From Methylobacterium variabile (GTDB taxonomy: Bacteria > Pseudomonadota > Alphaproteobacteria > Rhizobiales > Beijerinckiaceae), in NCBI RefSeq assembly GCF_001043975.1, contig NZ_LABY01000123.1, positions 1-49,361 on the forward strand: DNA of 49,361 nucleotides, in the 5' to 3' direction. This document shows positions 36,871 to 44,386 of this stretch, piece after piece (the first letter of the stretch is position 1; each line of letters opens with the position of its first letter). A model generated the notes under the pieces. That model saw nothing but the letters and a program-made list of their open reading frames with translations, ran no database searches and was not told the DNA's origin. Made by a program: the position numbers and the translations under genes.

Positions 36871-37908
36871 GCTGGCCGGTCAGGCGCTGCATGCGCTCGT
36901 CGAGGAGCCAGTCGAAGGCCTGCTCGGCGGTCGAGATCACATCCTCCTTGCTCTTGGCCTCGCTGGCGATGAACGCCCGCACGGCCCGCGTCGCGAGATC
37001 GTTGGCGTTGCCCAGGGCGGCGGCGAGCGCGGGCAGGTCCTTCAGGTATCCGGCCGCAGCGAGCGGCGTGCGCTGATCCGAGCGCAAGGCGGCGAGCACG
37101 GCGCCGAGGAAGAGGACGGCGGCGCGGTTGCGGAAGAACTGGCTGCTCTCGCTCGCGCCTGCGGACCCTGGCAGCAGCAGGCGGGCGAGGTGCTGGAGGT
37201 AGAGCAGGTCGTTGGCGGGTTGAGTTGCGAGCGGGTTCCACCGGTCGCTACCCCCGACGATGTTGAAGGGATCGAGGCATCGCACGGTACGGCCGAGGCG
37301 CCGGCGCCGGATGGCGACGGCACGATAGATCTCGCCCTTGGGGTCGATGACGACGGCCGGCCCGTCCCAGACGCCGAGGTCCGGGGCATGGCGAGGTTGG
37401 GGATGATGAGGCCCGAGGTCTTGCCGGTGCGCGGCGGGGCGATGGAGAGGAGGTTGCCTTCGACCTGGACCCGAACAGGTTGGCTGGTGATCGGATCGAG
37501 GCCGAGCTCAAGGCCGCGAGCCATCGCGGCGCGCTCGGCGGCGTTGGCGAAGCGGGCACTGCCCAGGACAGTGCGGGGATCGCGCAATCCCGGTCGCGGG
37601 GCACTCAGAACGAAGAAGCCGCCGCCGCCGACCACGCCGAGTGCGAGGATCGCCATAGCAGCGACGCCACCATCGGCAAAGGCCCGGTGCTCGCCACAGA
37701 CCATGTCGACGTAGACGCCGATGCAGGGAAGGATCTCCTTGTGCTGCAGGTCCTCGAACCACCCCTGAGGAAGAAGCAGGGCGTCGTGCCAACTGGTCGG
37801 GTCGAACCCGTGTTGGACGACGAAGGCGAGCGGGTAGTAGACGGCGAGGCATGCAATGGTCAGTACGAACACGATGATGCCGCGCCAGAAGCTGCCGATT
37901 TGGCTCAC
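36871..37908 (-). pseudogene. VirD4/TraG-type coupling protein, frameshifted and truncated
   Basis: The ATG at 37908 starts two membrane helices (about 8-33 and 82-102), then VLGSARFANAAERAAM and Walker A IAPPRTGKTSGLIIPNLAMP. At about 37384 a one-base shift breaks the frame; the next frame continues DLGVWDGPAVVIDPKGEIYR and VRCLDPFNIVGGSDRWNPL, classic type IV coupling protein sequence, to DWLLDERMQRLTGQP near 36871. There it stops abruptly and the RHH gene follows out of frame. The C-terminal half, including later ATPase motifs, is gone, so self-transfer would need a coupling protein from elsewhere. Confidence 0.85.
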
Positions 37909-38132
37909 GGCTGTGCGCCCATCTTGGTCAGATGATCCTTTTCCGGCAGCCGGGCAATGATATTATCGGCATCGACATTCCTCACGCGCAGGAAAAAGGG
38001 TAAGACAGTGGAAAGTGGAAGGTCGACCACCAGCTGAGCACGCCCTTGCAAGGTGTTCGCAACGGTATTTTGATCAACATCATGCAGTCTATAGCCGATA
38101 TTATTTTCTATGATTTGCGGAAATCGAGTCAT
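37905..38132 (-). CDS. Small protein encoded before the coupling protein
   Basis: This 75-residue frame (MTRFPQIIENNIGYRLHDVD to KDHLTKMGAQP) has a beta-rich middle (AQLVVDLPLSTVLPFFLRVR). Its stop overlaps the ATG of the coupling-protein gene by four bases, an arrangement that supports co-translation and hence a real gene. No membrane span, no known motif. The 282 bases upstream hold no gene. Confidence 0.5.
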   Translation of the reverse strand: MTRFPQIIENNIGYRLHDVDQNTVANTLQGRAQLVVDLPLSTVLPFFLRVRNVDADNIIARLPEKDHLTKMGAQP

Positions 38133-38414
38133 GCGCGTCGCGATCTCCTGATCCCATGATCAGTCTCATGGTGGGTATTCAATTTTCGCAAGCTGCTTAC
38201 GTAAAAATTGATCGAATGCGTGTCTGCGTGATGATCGACATGCGAGCATGAAGATCAATCTGTTTTGGCACGATCGATCTCGGGCGCCAGGTGAAGGTAA
38301 TGGTGAGGATCTCCGGTCGAAGCGAACGGAAGGCCTGATGTGAGTAGGCAGCTCTTAACCCTGGAGCGTGATAGGCTCCTTGGCCTTGTTAAACCGGTAG
38401 ATCGGGGAGCATGA

Positions 38415-38879
38415 ATGCCGATCCGGCCGGAGCACCGCTTCTTCTACCCCATCGACTGGCCCCAGCTCTCCGACGCAATCCGCTTCCGCCGGGCGCGAGG
38501 ACGATGCGAGGCATGCGCACGCCCGCACCTGCAGCGGGTCTTTCATCTCGGCGATGGACGCTGGTGAGATGACGAGATCTCGGGTTGGCGCGACGGTCGG
38601 GGTCGTCGGCTCCGGCATCGGCTGCGCGACGAAAACCTGCTCGCTCGGGTCCGGGTCACCAAGGTGGTGCTGGCGGCGGCCCACCGCGACCACGACACCG
38701 CCAACAACCAGGACACCAACCTGGCGGCGTTCTGCCAGCGCTGCCATATGCTGCACGACCGCGACGAGCATCAGCGCCGGCGCTGGCGCACCCTGTTCCA
38801 GCGAAAGGCTATGGGCGACCTGTTCCAGGGACCGTACCCGGTGGCCTGGCGTCATTCTTCCACGCCCCCGGGTCATTGA
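38415..38879 (+). pseudogene. HNH-type nuclease-like gene with one in-frame stop
   Basis: One frame runs from ATG 38415 to TGA 38877-38879 (154 codons) except for TGA at 38565-38567 (codon 51), just after DGRW. Sequence: MPIRPEHRFFYPIDWPQLSD, a CEAC pair (32-35), then VVLAAAHRDHDTANN, NLAAFCQRCHMLHDR and a basic end. The AHRDHD ... N ... CQRCH pattern is that of HNH nucleases with two Cys pairs binding zinc. The stop most simply came from TGG by one change. Related genes occur widely in Methylobacterium; their role is unknown to me. Confidence 0.7.
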
Positions 38880-39025
38880 CGAAGGTAGGGCGCAGGCGCC
38901 GCGGCCGAGTCAGGGCGCGACCAACCTTCAAGATGGCTTGCCTACCGGCCATGCCAGCAAGCGCGCGCACGCCTCTACGACGAGGACGGCTCGCCTAATA
39001 TCCCATGGGATGTTATTATTGTGAG

Positions 39026-39451
39026 ATGTTGCGGGTCGTACTGGATACCTCCGTGATCGCCTCGGCGTTTTGAAGCCAAGCGGGCGCGGGCTTCGTGATC
39101 CTCCGAGCGGTTCGCCTTCGGCGCGTCGTCCCACTCGCCACGACGAGTTTGCTCCTCGAGTACGAGGAGGTACTCAAGCGCCCGGGACAGCGCGAGGTGT
39201 CAGGACTGAGTTTGGCCGACGTCGATCGGATCCTGGGCGCTCTCGCAGGGGTGATCGAGCCGGTGGACGTTCGCCTGCGCTGGCGTCCGCAGCTGCGCGA
39301 CACCGATGACGAACTGGTGCTTGAGGCCGCCATCAACGGCCGGGCTGACGCGCTCGTGACCTACAACGTTCGTGATTTTGTGTCGGCTGCGCCGCGCTGC
39401 GGTGTGCGGGTGCTGCGGCCGGCAGAGCTGCTGCAGGAGCTGGCATCATGA
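39026..39451 (+). pseudogene. PIN-domain toxin with early in-frame stop
   Basis: ATG 39026 begins MLRVVLDTSVIASAF and meets TGA at 39071-39073 (codon 16); the frame then continues SQAGAGFVILRAVRL to DTDDELVLEAAINGRADALV, TYNVRDF and the stop at 39449-39451. This is a PIN-family toxin (COG1569-like RNase) with the first catalytic Asp in VLDTSV and later acidic residues in DTDDE and VTYNVRDF. A GTG at 39095 could start a shorter product but would lack the first Asp. The stop replaced an Arg or Trp codon in a single step. The antitoxin gene downstream is intact. Confidence 0.8.
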
Positions 39452-39729
39452 GCAAGGCTACCTATCCGCTCAAGCTTCCCACCTCGATCAAGCAGGCCGC
39501 GGCACGACTGGCCAAGGAGGACGGCGTGAGCCTGAACCAGTGGATTGCGACGGCGGTGGCCCAGAAAGTCGGAGCCGTCGAGACGGCGGCCGAGTTCTTC
39601 AAGCAGCGGGCAGAGGGCCATTCGCTCGACGAGCTCGACGCCTTCCTGTCCCGTGTGCCCAACTGCCCGCCGGAGCCCGGTGATGAATTGCCGGAGGGAT
39701 GGAAGCCCGGGTCGATCGACGGACACTGA
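39448..39729 (+). CDS. Antitoxin of the PIN toxin pair, RHH-like
   Basis: This 93-residue protein overlaps the toxin stop as ATGA. The start KATYPLKLPTSIKQAAARLA, followed by KEDGVSLNQWIATAVAQKVG, is the beta strand and two helices of a ribbon-helix-helix DNA-binding fold; the second half (AEFFKQRAEGHSLDELDAFL) would wrap the toxin. It normally neutralises the toxin and represses the pair. Having outlived its toxin, it may now act only as a repressor or as protection against related toxins. Confidence 0.8.
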   Translation: MSKATYPLKLPTSIKQAAARLAKEDGVSLNQWIATAVAQKVGAVETAAEFFKQRAEGHSLDELDAFLSRVPNCPPEPGDELPEGWKPGSIDGH

Positions 39730-39887
39730 GCGGCCAAGGGATCGACAGGCGCATCGCCGGAGCGGCTTGGCGCGTGACGCCGAGGTGCTTGGTTGGCATG
39801 GATGCTGACATGCCGAGTGCCGGAAGCACGTTCTCGCCCCTGATCTCGCTGAGGTGGACGGAGGGACGGTTGGGATCCCGGGACACC

Positions 39888-40511
39888 TCAGAGGTCAGGG
39901 TCCTCTTCCAGATCGACCTCGGTTCTCCCTTGGCTATCGCATGAGCCATTCAGGGTCGCCGCAACCTTATTTGCGCCGAGCAGGCGATAGACGCTGGCTC
40001 GGCCTATTCTCAGCTGTCGGGCGATCGCTGAGGGACCCACACCTTCCCCTGCCAGACGTCGCACCTCGTCAGCCGAGATCCGGGTTTTGCCGCCCTTGTA
40101 GATGCCGGCGGCTTTGGCCTTGGCGATCCCCTCCATCTGGCGCTCTCGCCGCAGGTTGGTCTCGAACTCGGCGAACACCCCGAGCATGTCGAGGAAGGCC
40201 TTGCCGGCGGCGGTGCCAGTATCGATCGGCTGTTCGGTGGCGACGAGAGAGGCGCCCTTGGCCTTGAGCTCGCGGACGATGTCCTGGAGGTCACCGAGGG
40301 ATCGGGCGAGGCGATCGATGCGGGTGACCACGAGGGTGTCGCCGTTGCCGATAAAGTCGAGGACGGTACGCAGCTCGGCGCGTCCGGTGACGGTGGATCC
40401 GGTGATCTTCTCGGATCGGATGACGCCGCATCCTGCGGCTGAGAGGGCGGCGAGCTGGAGGGAGAGGTCCTGATCCGTAGTGCTGACGCGCGCGTAGCCG
40501 ATTTTGCCCAT
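39888..40511 (-). CDS. Serine resolvase/invertase (Tn3 type)
   Basis: This 207-residue recombinase has the catalytic Ser10 in IGYARVSTTDQ, the arginines of the active site in TRIDRLARSLGDLQ, the E helix around FAEFETNLRRERQMEGI and a C-terminal HTH (GPSAIARQLRIGRASVYRLL). It would cut and rejoin DNA at res-type sites. The res-like repeats at 40549-40618 lie directly upstream of its start, in the position expected for a self-regulated resolvase. No Tn3 transposase is seen. It is divergent from the defence operon starting at 40696. Confidence 0.93.
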   Translation of the reverse strand: MGKIGYARVSTTDQDLSLQLAALSAAGCGVIRSEKITGSTVTGRAELRTVLDFIGNGDTLVVTRIDRLARSLGDLQDIVRELKAKGASLVATEQPIDTGTAAGKAFLDMLGVFAEFETNLRRERQMEGIAKAKAAGIYKGGKTRISADEVRRLAGEGVGPSAIARQLRIGRASVYRLLGANKVAATLNGSCDSQGRTEVDLEEDPDL

Positions 40512-40548
40512 TGTTCGTCTCGCCAGGATCTAGAGCCTCACTTCTACC

Positions 40549-40618
40549 TGTCTCATGGTCTGATTTGCAACCCTGTTGAGACGGCCGAGGCTGTCTCATG
40601 CATCTGTCTCAACAGGGT
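40549..40618. repeat. res-like inverted and direct repeats
   Basis: ACCCTGTTGAGAC (40570-40582) and its exact inverse GTCTCAACAGGGT (40606-40618) flank 23 bases. The shorter CTGTCTCA recurs at 40549, 40591 and 40605. The set lies between the divergent resolvase and the first TIR gene, fitting a recombination site with operator function for both directions. Confidence 0.6.
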
Positions 40619-40695
40619 ATGCTGATAGGCGACGCCTGACTCGACAGCTCGACTTGGCTCTGCCATGTTGCCATTATGTTCCTAGGGGGCCAGGA

Positions 40696-41178
40696 ATGAC
40701 GCCAAAGGTCTTCGTCTCACATAAGCAAGAGGACTCCGAGCGAGCCGCGCTCATAGCTGCCCGTCTCCGGATGGGCGGCCTGGACGTGTATATCGACGTC
40801 ATCGATGCTCAGTTAAGTAAAAGCGGACCAGATTTGGCTGATTATATACGGATGCGCCTCGATGAATGCTCGCAGTTGCTCGCCGTTATCAGTCCTATTA
40901 CTCGGGCGTCGTGGTGGGTGCCATGGGAAATCGGGGTTGCCACGGAGAAGGAGCGCTTCCTGGCCTCATTCGTGTCGGACGGCGCGACCGTACCTGAGTT
41001 TCTTCAAAAATGGCCGTACCTTCAAAACATGGCCGACCTGGATAGATATATTACGGAGTCTAAGCGCGCGCAGCATCTCGTCGAGACTTACCGGCAACAA
41101 GGGTACGGGAGCACGGCGCAGTCGCGCGGTTTCAGGTCGTTCCATAGCTCTCTAAAATCGTCGCTTGGACAGCGGTAA
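40696..41178 (+). CDS. TIR-domain protein
   Basis: This 160-residue protein is essentially a TIR domain: MTPKVFVSHKQEDSERAALI, then GGLDVYIDV, LAVISPITRASWWVPWEIGV and the late helix LVETYRQQGYGS. Glu78 in WWVPWEIG sits at the position of the catalytic Glu of NAD-cleaving TIR domains. It would deplete NAD+ or make a cyclic ADP-ribose signal when activated. I chose ATG 40696, with AGGGGG and CCAGGA upstream; the open frame to 40576 crosses the res-like repeats and is not TIR-like. It is 25 bases ahead of the next gene. Confidence 0.85.
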   Translation: MTPKVFVSHKQEDSERAALIAARLRMGGLDVYIDVIDAQLSKSGPDLADYIRMRLDECSQLLAVISPITRASWWVPWEIGVATEKERFLASFVSDGATVPEFLQKWPYLQNMADLDRYITESKRAQHLVETYRQQGYGSTAQSRGFRSFHSSLKSSLGQR

Positions 41179-41203
41179 ACAACGGGGCGGCAGGAGGCAG
41201 AGT

Positions 41204-41575
41204 TTGTCAACGAAGAAAATTTTCTTCGTCGCATTCGCGATGGAGAACGAACGACAGCGGGATTTTCTTAAAGGTCAGTCGCTGCATCCACGGGCTCCAT
41301 ATAAGTTTATCGACCTTTCCGTGAAGGAGGCCTACGAAACGGATTGGAAGGACAAAGTCCGCACGCGGATACGGCGTTGCCATGGGTTGATCGTGTTGGT
41401 CAGCAGGAACTCGCCGCAGTCGACCGGCCAGAGGTGGGAGGTCGCCTGCGCGAAGGACGAAGGCAAGAAGATCATCGGCGTCTGGGCCCACGCCAGCGAC
41501 CGGACCGAAATCGCTGGCGTGAGGACCGTCGTCTGGAGCGATGCCAACATCGCCGCATTCATCGACTCTCTGTGA
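41204..41575 (+). CDS. ThsB/MTH538-like TIR protein
   Basis: This 123-residue protein matches the TIR-like MTH538 family (DUF1863): [20 protein letters not shown], then [40 protein letters not shown] with EVACA, and a last strand [15 protein letters not shown]. In Thoeris, ThsB of this fold makes a nucleotide signal on infection. Glu79 (RWEVACA) is the likely active-site Glu. The start is TTG 41204, chosen because AGGAGG ends six bases before it; the frame extends to another TTG at 41165, which overlaps the previous gene. No ThsA is encoded nearby. Confidence 0.8.
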   Translation: MSTKKIFFVAFAMENERQRDFLKGQSLHPRAPYKFIDLSVKEAYETDWKDKVRTRIRRCHGLIVLVSRNSPQSTGQRWEVACAKDEGKKIIGVWAHASDRTEIAGVRTVVWSDANIAAFIDSL

Positions 41576-41579
41576 GGGC

Positions 41580-42566
41580 ATGATGCGGAAGGCCTTGATC
41601 ATCGGCATTGATCACTACGATCGCCTCAAGCCACTGAAGGGCTGCGTCGCCGATGCGACCGCCGTCGCCGGCGTCCTCGAAACCAACTTCGACCAGTCGG
41701 TGAACTTCACCACGCCGAGGCTCCTGACAGCGACGGACAGAGGCAACCCGCTCGACCGACGGCAACTGCGCACGGAGGTTGAGGCCGTCTTCGCGGGCGA
41801 TCCCGACGTGGCCCTGCTCTACTTCGCAGGCCACGGTTTCGTCGACGAGACGGGCGGCTTCCTCTGTGCCAGCGACAGCCAGGACGGCAACGACGGCCTC
41901 CCGCTGAGCGAAATCATGACGTTCGCTAGGCAGTCGAAGGCGAAGAACAGGATCATCATCCTTGATAGCTGCTACGGCGGCATAGCTGGGAACCGGGCGG
42001 GCGGCAGCGGCGTTGCCGAGATTGCCGAGGGGATGACCCTCCTCACCGCGTCGACCGAGAAGGAGTACGCGTACGAGGGCGGTAACGGCGCCCCCGGCGT
42101 ATTCACCAACCTGCTGGTCCACGCGCTCGACGGGGCGGCCGCGAACCTCGTCGGGGACGTGACGCCGGGCAGCGTCTATGCCCACATCGACCAGTCGCTC
42201 GGACCATGGGGCGGGCAGCGACCGGTGTTCAAGACCAACGTGAAGTCGTTCGTGTCATTGCGCAGGGCCAAGCCCCCCATATCCCTCTCTGATCTTAAAA
42301 AGCTTGCTTCGCTCTTCCCAGCCCCGGGTCACAGGATCAAGCTCGATCCATCGTTCGAGCCCGAAAGGGAAAGGCCGGACACGGGGGTGGCGCCCAACCC
42401 CGCGAACACGGAGATCTTCGCCGTGCTCCAGAGCTACGTGAAAGTGAACTTGGTCCGGCCGGTCGGGGCCCCCCACATGTGGCATGCCGCAATGGACAGC
42501 CAGAGCTGCGAGCTGACCGTGCTCGGCGAGCACTACAGGCGGCTGGTGGCCGAGAAGCTGATCTGA
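41580..42566 (+). CDS. Caspase-like protease (peptidase C14)
   Basis: This 328-residue protein has the caspase-fold catalytic pair His85 (YFAGHGF) and Cys131 ([10 protein letters not shown]), preceded by the family start [20 protein letters not shown]. The protease part ends near 220 ([10 protein letters not shown]). The last 100 residues (from about 225) hold no known motif, but end in a helical piece ([18 protein letters not shown]). Prokaryotic caspase-like proteins act as executioners in several phage-defence systems. ATGs at 41580 and 41583 are both possible, the second better spaced from GAGGG. It starts four bases after the TIR gene's stop, so coupling is likely. Confidence 0.85.
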   Translation: MMRKALIIGIDHYDRLKPLKGCVADATAVAGVLETNFDQSVNFTTPRLLTATDRGNPLDRRQLRTEVEAVFAGDPDVALLYFAGHGFVDETGGFLCASDSQDGNDGLPLSEIMTFARQSKAKNRIIILDSCYGGIAGNRAGGSGVAEIAEGMTLLTASTEKEYAYEGGNGAPGVFTNLLVHALDGAAANLVGDVTPGSVYAHIDQSLGPWGGQRPVFKTNVKSFVSLRRAKPPISLSDLKKLASLFPAPGHRIKLDPSFEPERERPDTGVAPNPANTEIFAVLQSYVKVNLVRPVGAPHMWHAAMDSQSCELTVLGEHYRRLVAEKLI

Positions 42567-42582
42567 CCGGGGATGGCAGGCA

Positions 42583-42867
42583 ATGGTTCGCGACCGTGGG
42601 GATGACGACGCGCTCATTGAGGAACTGGCGGCCATCGAGCACGAGCGGTGGTCCCACTGGCAGCGTTACGTCCATGCCAAGGCGGTCCGCCGGCCGGACG
42701 GGTCGCTGGTCCTGTCCGCCGAGTTGGTCGAGCGATGGGAGCGCCAATTCGGCATGCAGTACGAGGACCTACCCGAGGACGAGAAGGAGAGCGACCGGGA
42801 GCAGGTCCGGCGATATCTCCCGGTGCTGAAGCGCTGGTTCCAGGATGACGAAGAGAGGAGTGGGTGA
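42583..42867 (+). CDS. Small RyR-domain-like protein
   Basis: This 94-residue protein reads IEELAAIEHERWSHWQRYVH, then VLSAELVERWERQFGM and EKESDREQVRRYLPVLKRWF. The E-H-E-R-W start and the E-K-E-S-D-R-E end are the hallmarks of RyR-like domains, which computational work has tied to nucleotide-signal conflict systems as possible ligand sensors. Similar stand-alone proteins occur in phages. It starts 16 bases after the caspase-like gene and its stop overlaps the phosphoesterase GTG (GTGA), so it is part of the operon. Its ligand, if any, is unknown. Confidence 0.7.
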   Translation: MVRDRGDDDALIEELAAIEHERWSHWQRYVHAKAVRRPDGSLVLSAELVERWERQFGMQYEDLPEDEKESDREQVRRYLPVLKRWFQDDEERSG

Positions 42868-44249
42868 AGTCGATGCCCGAAACTTTCGAAAGTGTGCGCG
42901 ATCCGGTGCTGTCCCTGTTCCAATCGGCGGTTGCGGAGGTCGCTGAACGCATTGACGCCAAGGCCTCCGGACCGGGTGCACGACGGCTGGAACGGTCGGC
43001 CTCGGCGACGTTCAACGATGAGGCGACTGCAATCACGAGACGGGAGTGCGGGCGCGACGCGGGCATCGGGTCCGGGGTGCGGCCTTCCTCGCCGGCGGCG
43101 CGGGATCTGTCACCGGTCGATATAGGCAAGGTGTGCGTCGAACTGGCCTTGCGCTACGTGAAGGCCCTCGCCAGTGGCAACCAGGCTGCGCTCGCCGAGG
43201 TCGAGGACGAATACAGGACTGGGACCTGCGACGTGGAATGGGTTACGACCCTGCGTGCCTACGCGGGGTATTTCGGTCCGGACGGGAAGCGGAAGCCGAT
43301 TCCGTACGTCCGGCCCGCGCAGGCCGGTCCGGAGACGCACGAGATCAAGGCCGGTTCGCGCCTTGCGCTCGTAAGCGATTGGGGCACCGGCGCACGGCCG
43401 GCCATAGAGGTCTTGAGGTCCATCGCAGGGGAGCACCCGGACGTGCTGGTCCACCTCGGGGATATCTATTACTCGGGGACCAGGAAGGAGTGCGAGGACA
43501 ACTTCCTCCGCCCGGTGACGCGGGAGTTGCGGACCAAGCGACCAACCCTGGTGTACACGCTGTCCGGAAACCACGACATGTACTGCGGCGGGGTCGGATA
43601 TTACGATCTGCTGCCGAAGCTGAACGAGGGCTCCCTCCGGCAGCGCGCGAGTTTCTTCTGCCTGCGCTCGGCGGACGAGAGATGGCAGTTCCTTGCCATG
43701 GATACCGGCCTGCACGACAACAATCCCCACTCAGTTGCCGATGCCCTGACCCACCTCGAAGACGACGAGCTGGAATGGCATTGCCAGCGGATCGAGGAGT
43801 TCGGAGGTCGGACCATACTCCTGTCGCATCACCAGCCGTTCTCCGCGTTCTCGGCCATCGGCGCCAAGCCGGCGCAAGGCAAGAGGAACCCAAGCAACCC
43901 CCACCTGATGCGTGCCTTTGAGCGCATGAACAGAGACGGCTGCGTGGCGGCCTGGTTCTGGGGCCACGAGCACTCGCTGGGGATCTACGAGCCGTTCTCG
44001 GGAATAAAAGTTGGTCGGTGCATCGGCCACGGCGCCGTCCCGGTGTCTGTCCTCGACAACATCTACAAGCCTCTCGACGACCTGGAGCAGACGCCCGCCA
44101 TCATTGAGGGCACGAGGCTTCAGACGCGCGGCGGGGTCTTCACCCATGGCTACGCCGTCATCGACGTCGGGGTTGGCTCATGTCGGGCCCGATACATGCA
44201 GGTCACCGATGCTGGCACGGAGGAAATATTTTCCGAAGAGATCTCATGA
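42864..44249 (+). CDS. Calcineurin-like metallophosphoesterase
   Basis: This protein of 461 residues has all the dimetal phosphoesterase motifs in its second half: LALVSDWGTG (Asp172), VHLGDIYYSG (Asp200), LSGNHDMY (Asn236-His237), LLSHHQPFS (His322/323) and WFWGHEHS (367-370). The N-terminal 160 residues are unassigned, with a helical piece (VCVELALRYVKALASGNQ). Such enzymes cut phosphodiester or phosphomonoester bonds; next to a cyclase, one guess is removal of the cyclic nucleotide signal, another is damage to nucleic acid. GTG 42864 overlaps the previous stop; ATG 42873 is an alternative. The gap of 137 bases to the cyclase may hold a promoter. Confidence 0.85.
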   Translation: MKSMPETFESVRDPVLSLFQSAVAEVAERIDAKASGPGARRLERSASATFNDEATAITRRECGRDAGIGSGVRPSSPAARDLSPVDIGKVCVELALRYVKALASGNQAALAEVEDEYRTGTCDVEWVTTLRAYAGYFGPDGKRKPIPYVRPAQAGPETHEIKAGSRLALVSDWGTGARPAIEVLRSIAGEHPDVLVHLGDIYYSGTRKECEDNFLRPVTRELRTKRPTLVYTLSGNHDMYCGGVGYYDLLPKLNEGSLRQRASFFCLRSADERWQFLAMDTGLHDNNPHSVADALTHLEDDELEWHCQRIEEFGGRTILLSHHQPFSAFSAIGAKPAQGKRNPSNPHLMRAFERMNRDGCVAAWFWGHEHSLGIYEPFSGIKVGRCIGHGAVPVSVLDNIYKPLDDLEQTPAIIEGTRLQTRGGVFTHGYAVIDVGVGSCRARYMQVTDAGTEEIFSEEIS

Positions 44250-44386
44250 CGTTCGGGCGCGGGACCATCGAGTGGCGGCGCCATGTCGTCGGCCCGGTGC
44301 AGCGCTGACGTCCGCATCCCTCGATCCACCGCGAAACTCACAATCAGGCCGGTCCTTGCCCGGTCCGTCGACAGGCGGAAGTTGAC

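Noticed and set aside
38565..39073. TGA codons in two neighbouring genes as recoding (selenocysteine or Trp)
   Set aside because: No selenocysteine-type hairpin was evident and normal TGA stops end neighbouring genes, so simple nonsense mutations fit better.
40570..40618. CRISPR-like repeat cluster before the TIR gene
   Set aside because: Only two long arms, in inverted orientation, and short direct copies; no regular repeat-spacer pattern and no cas genes.
42614..43129. 171-codon minus-strand frame opposite the RyR and phosphoesterase genes
   Set aside because: Arg/Ser/Pro-rich shadow crossing two coupled genes on the plus strand.
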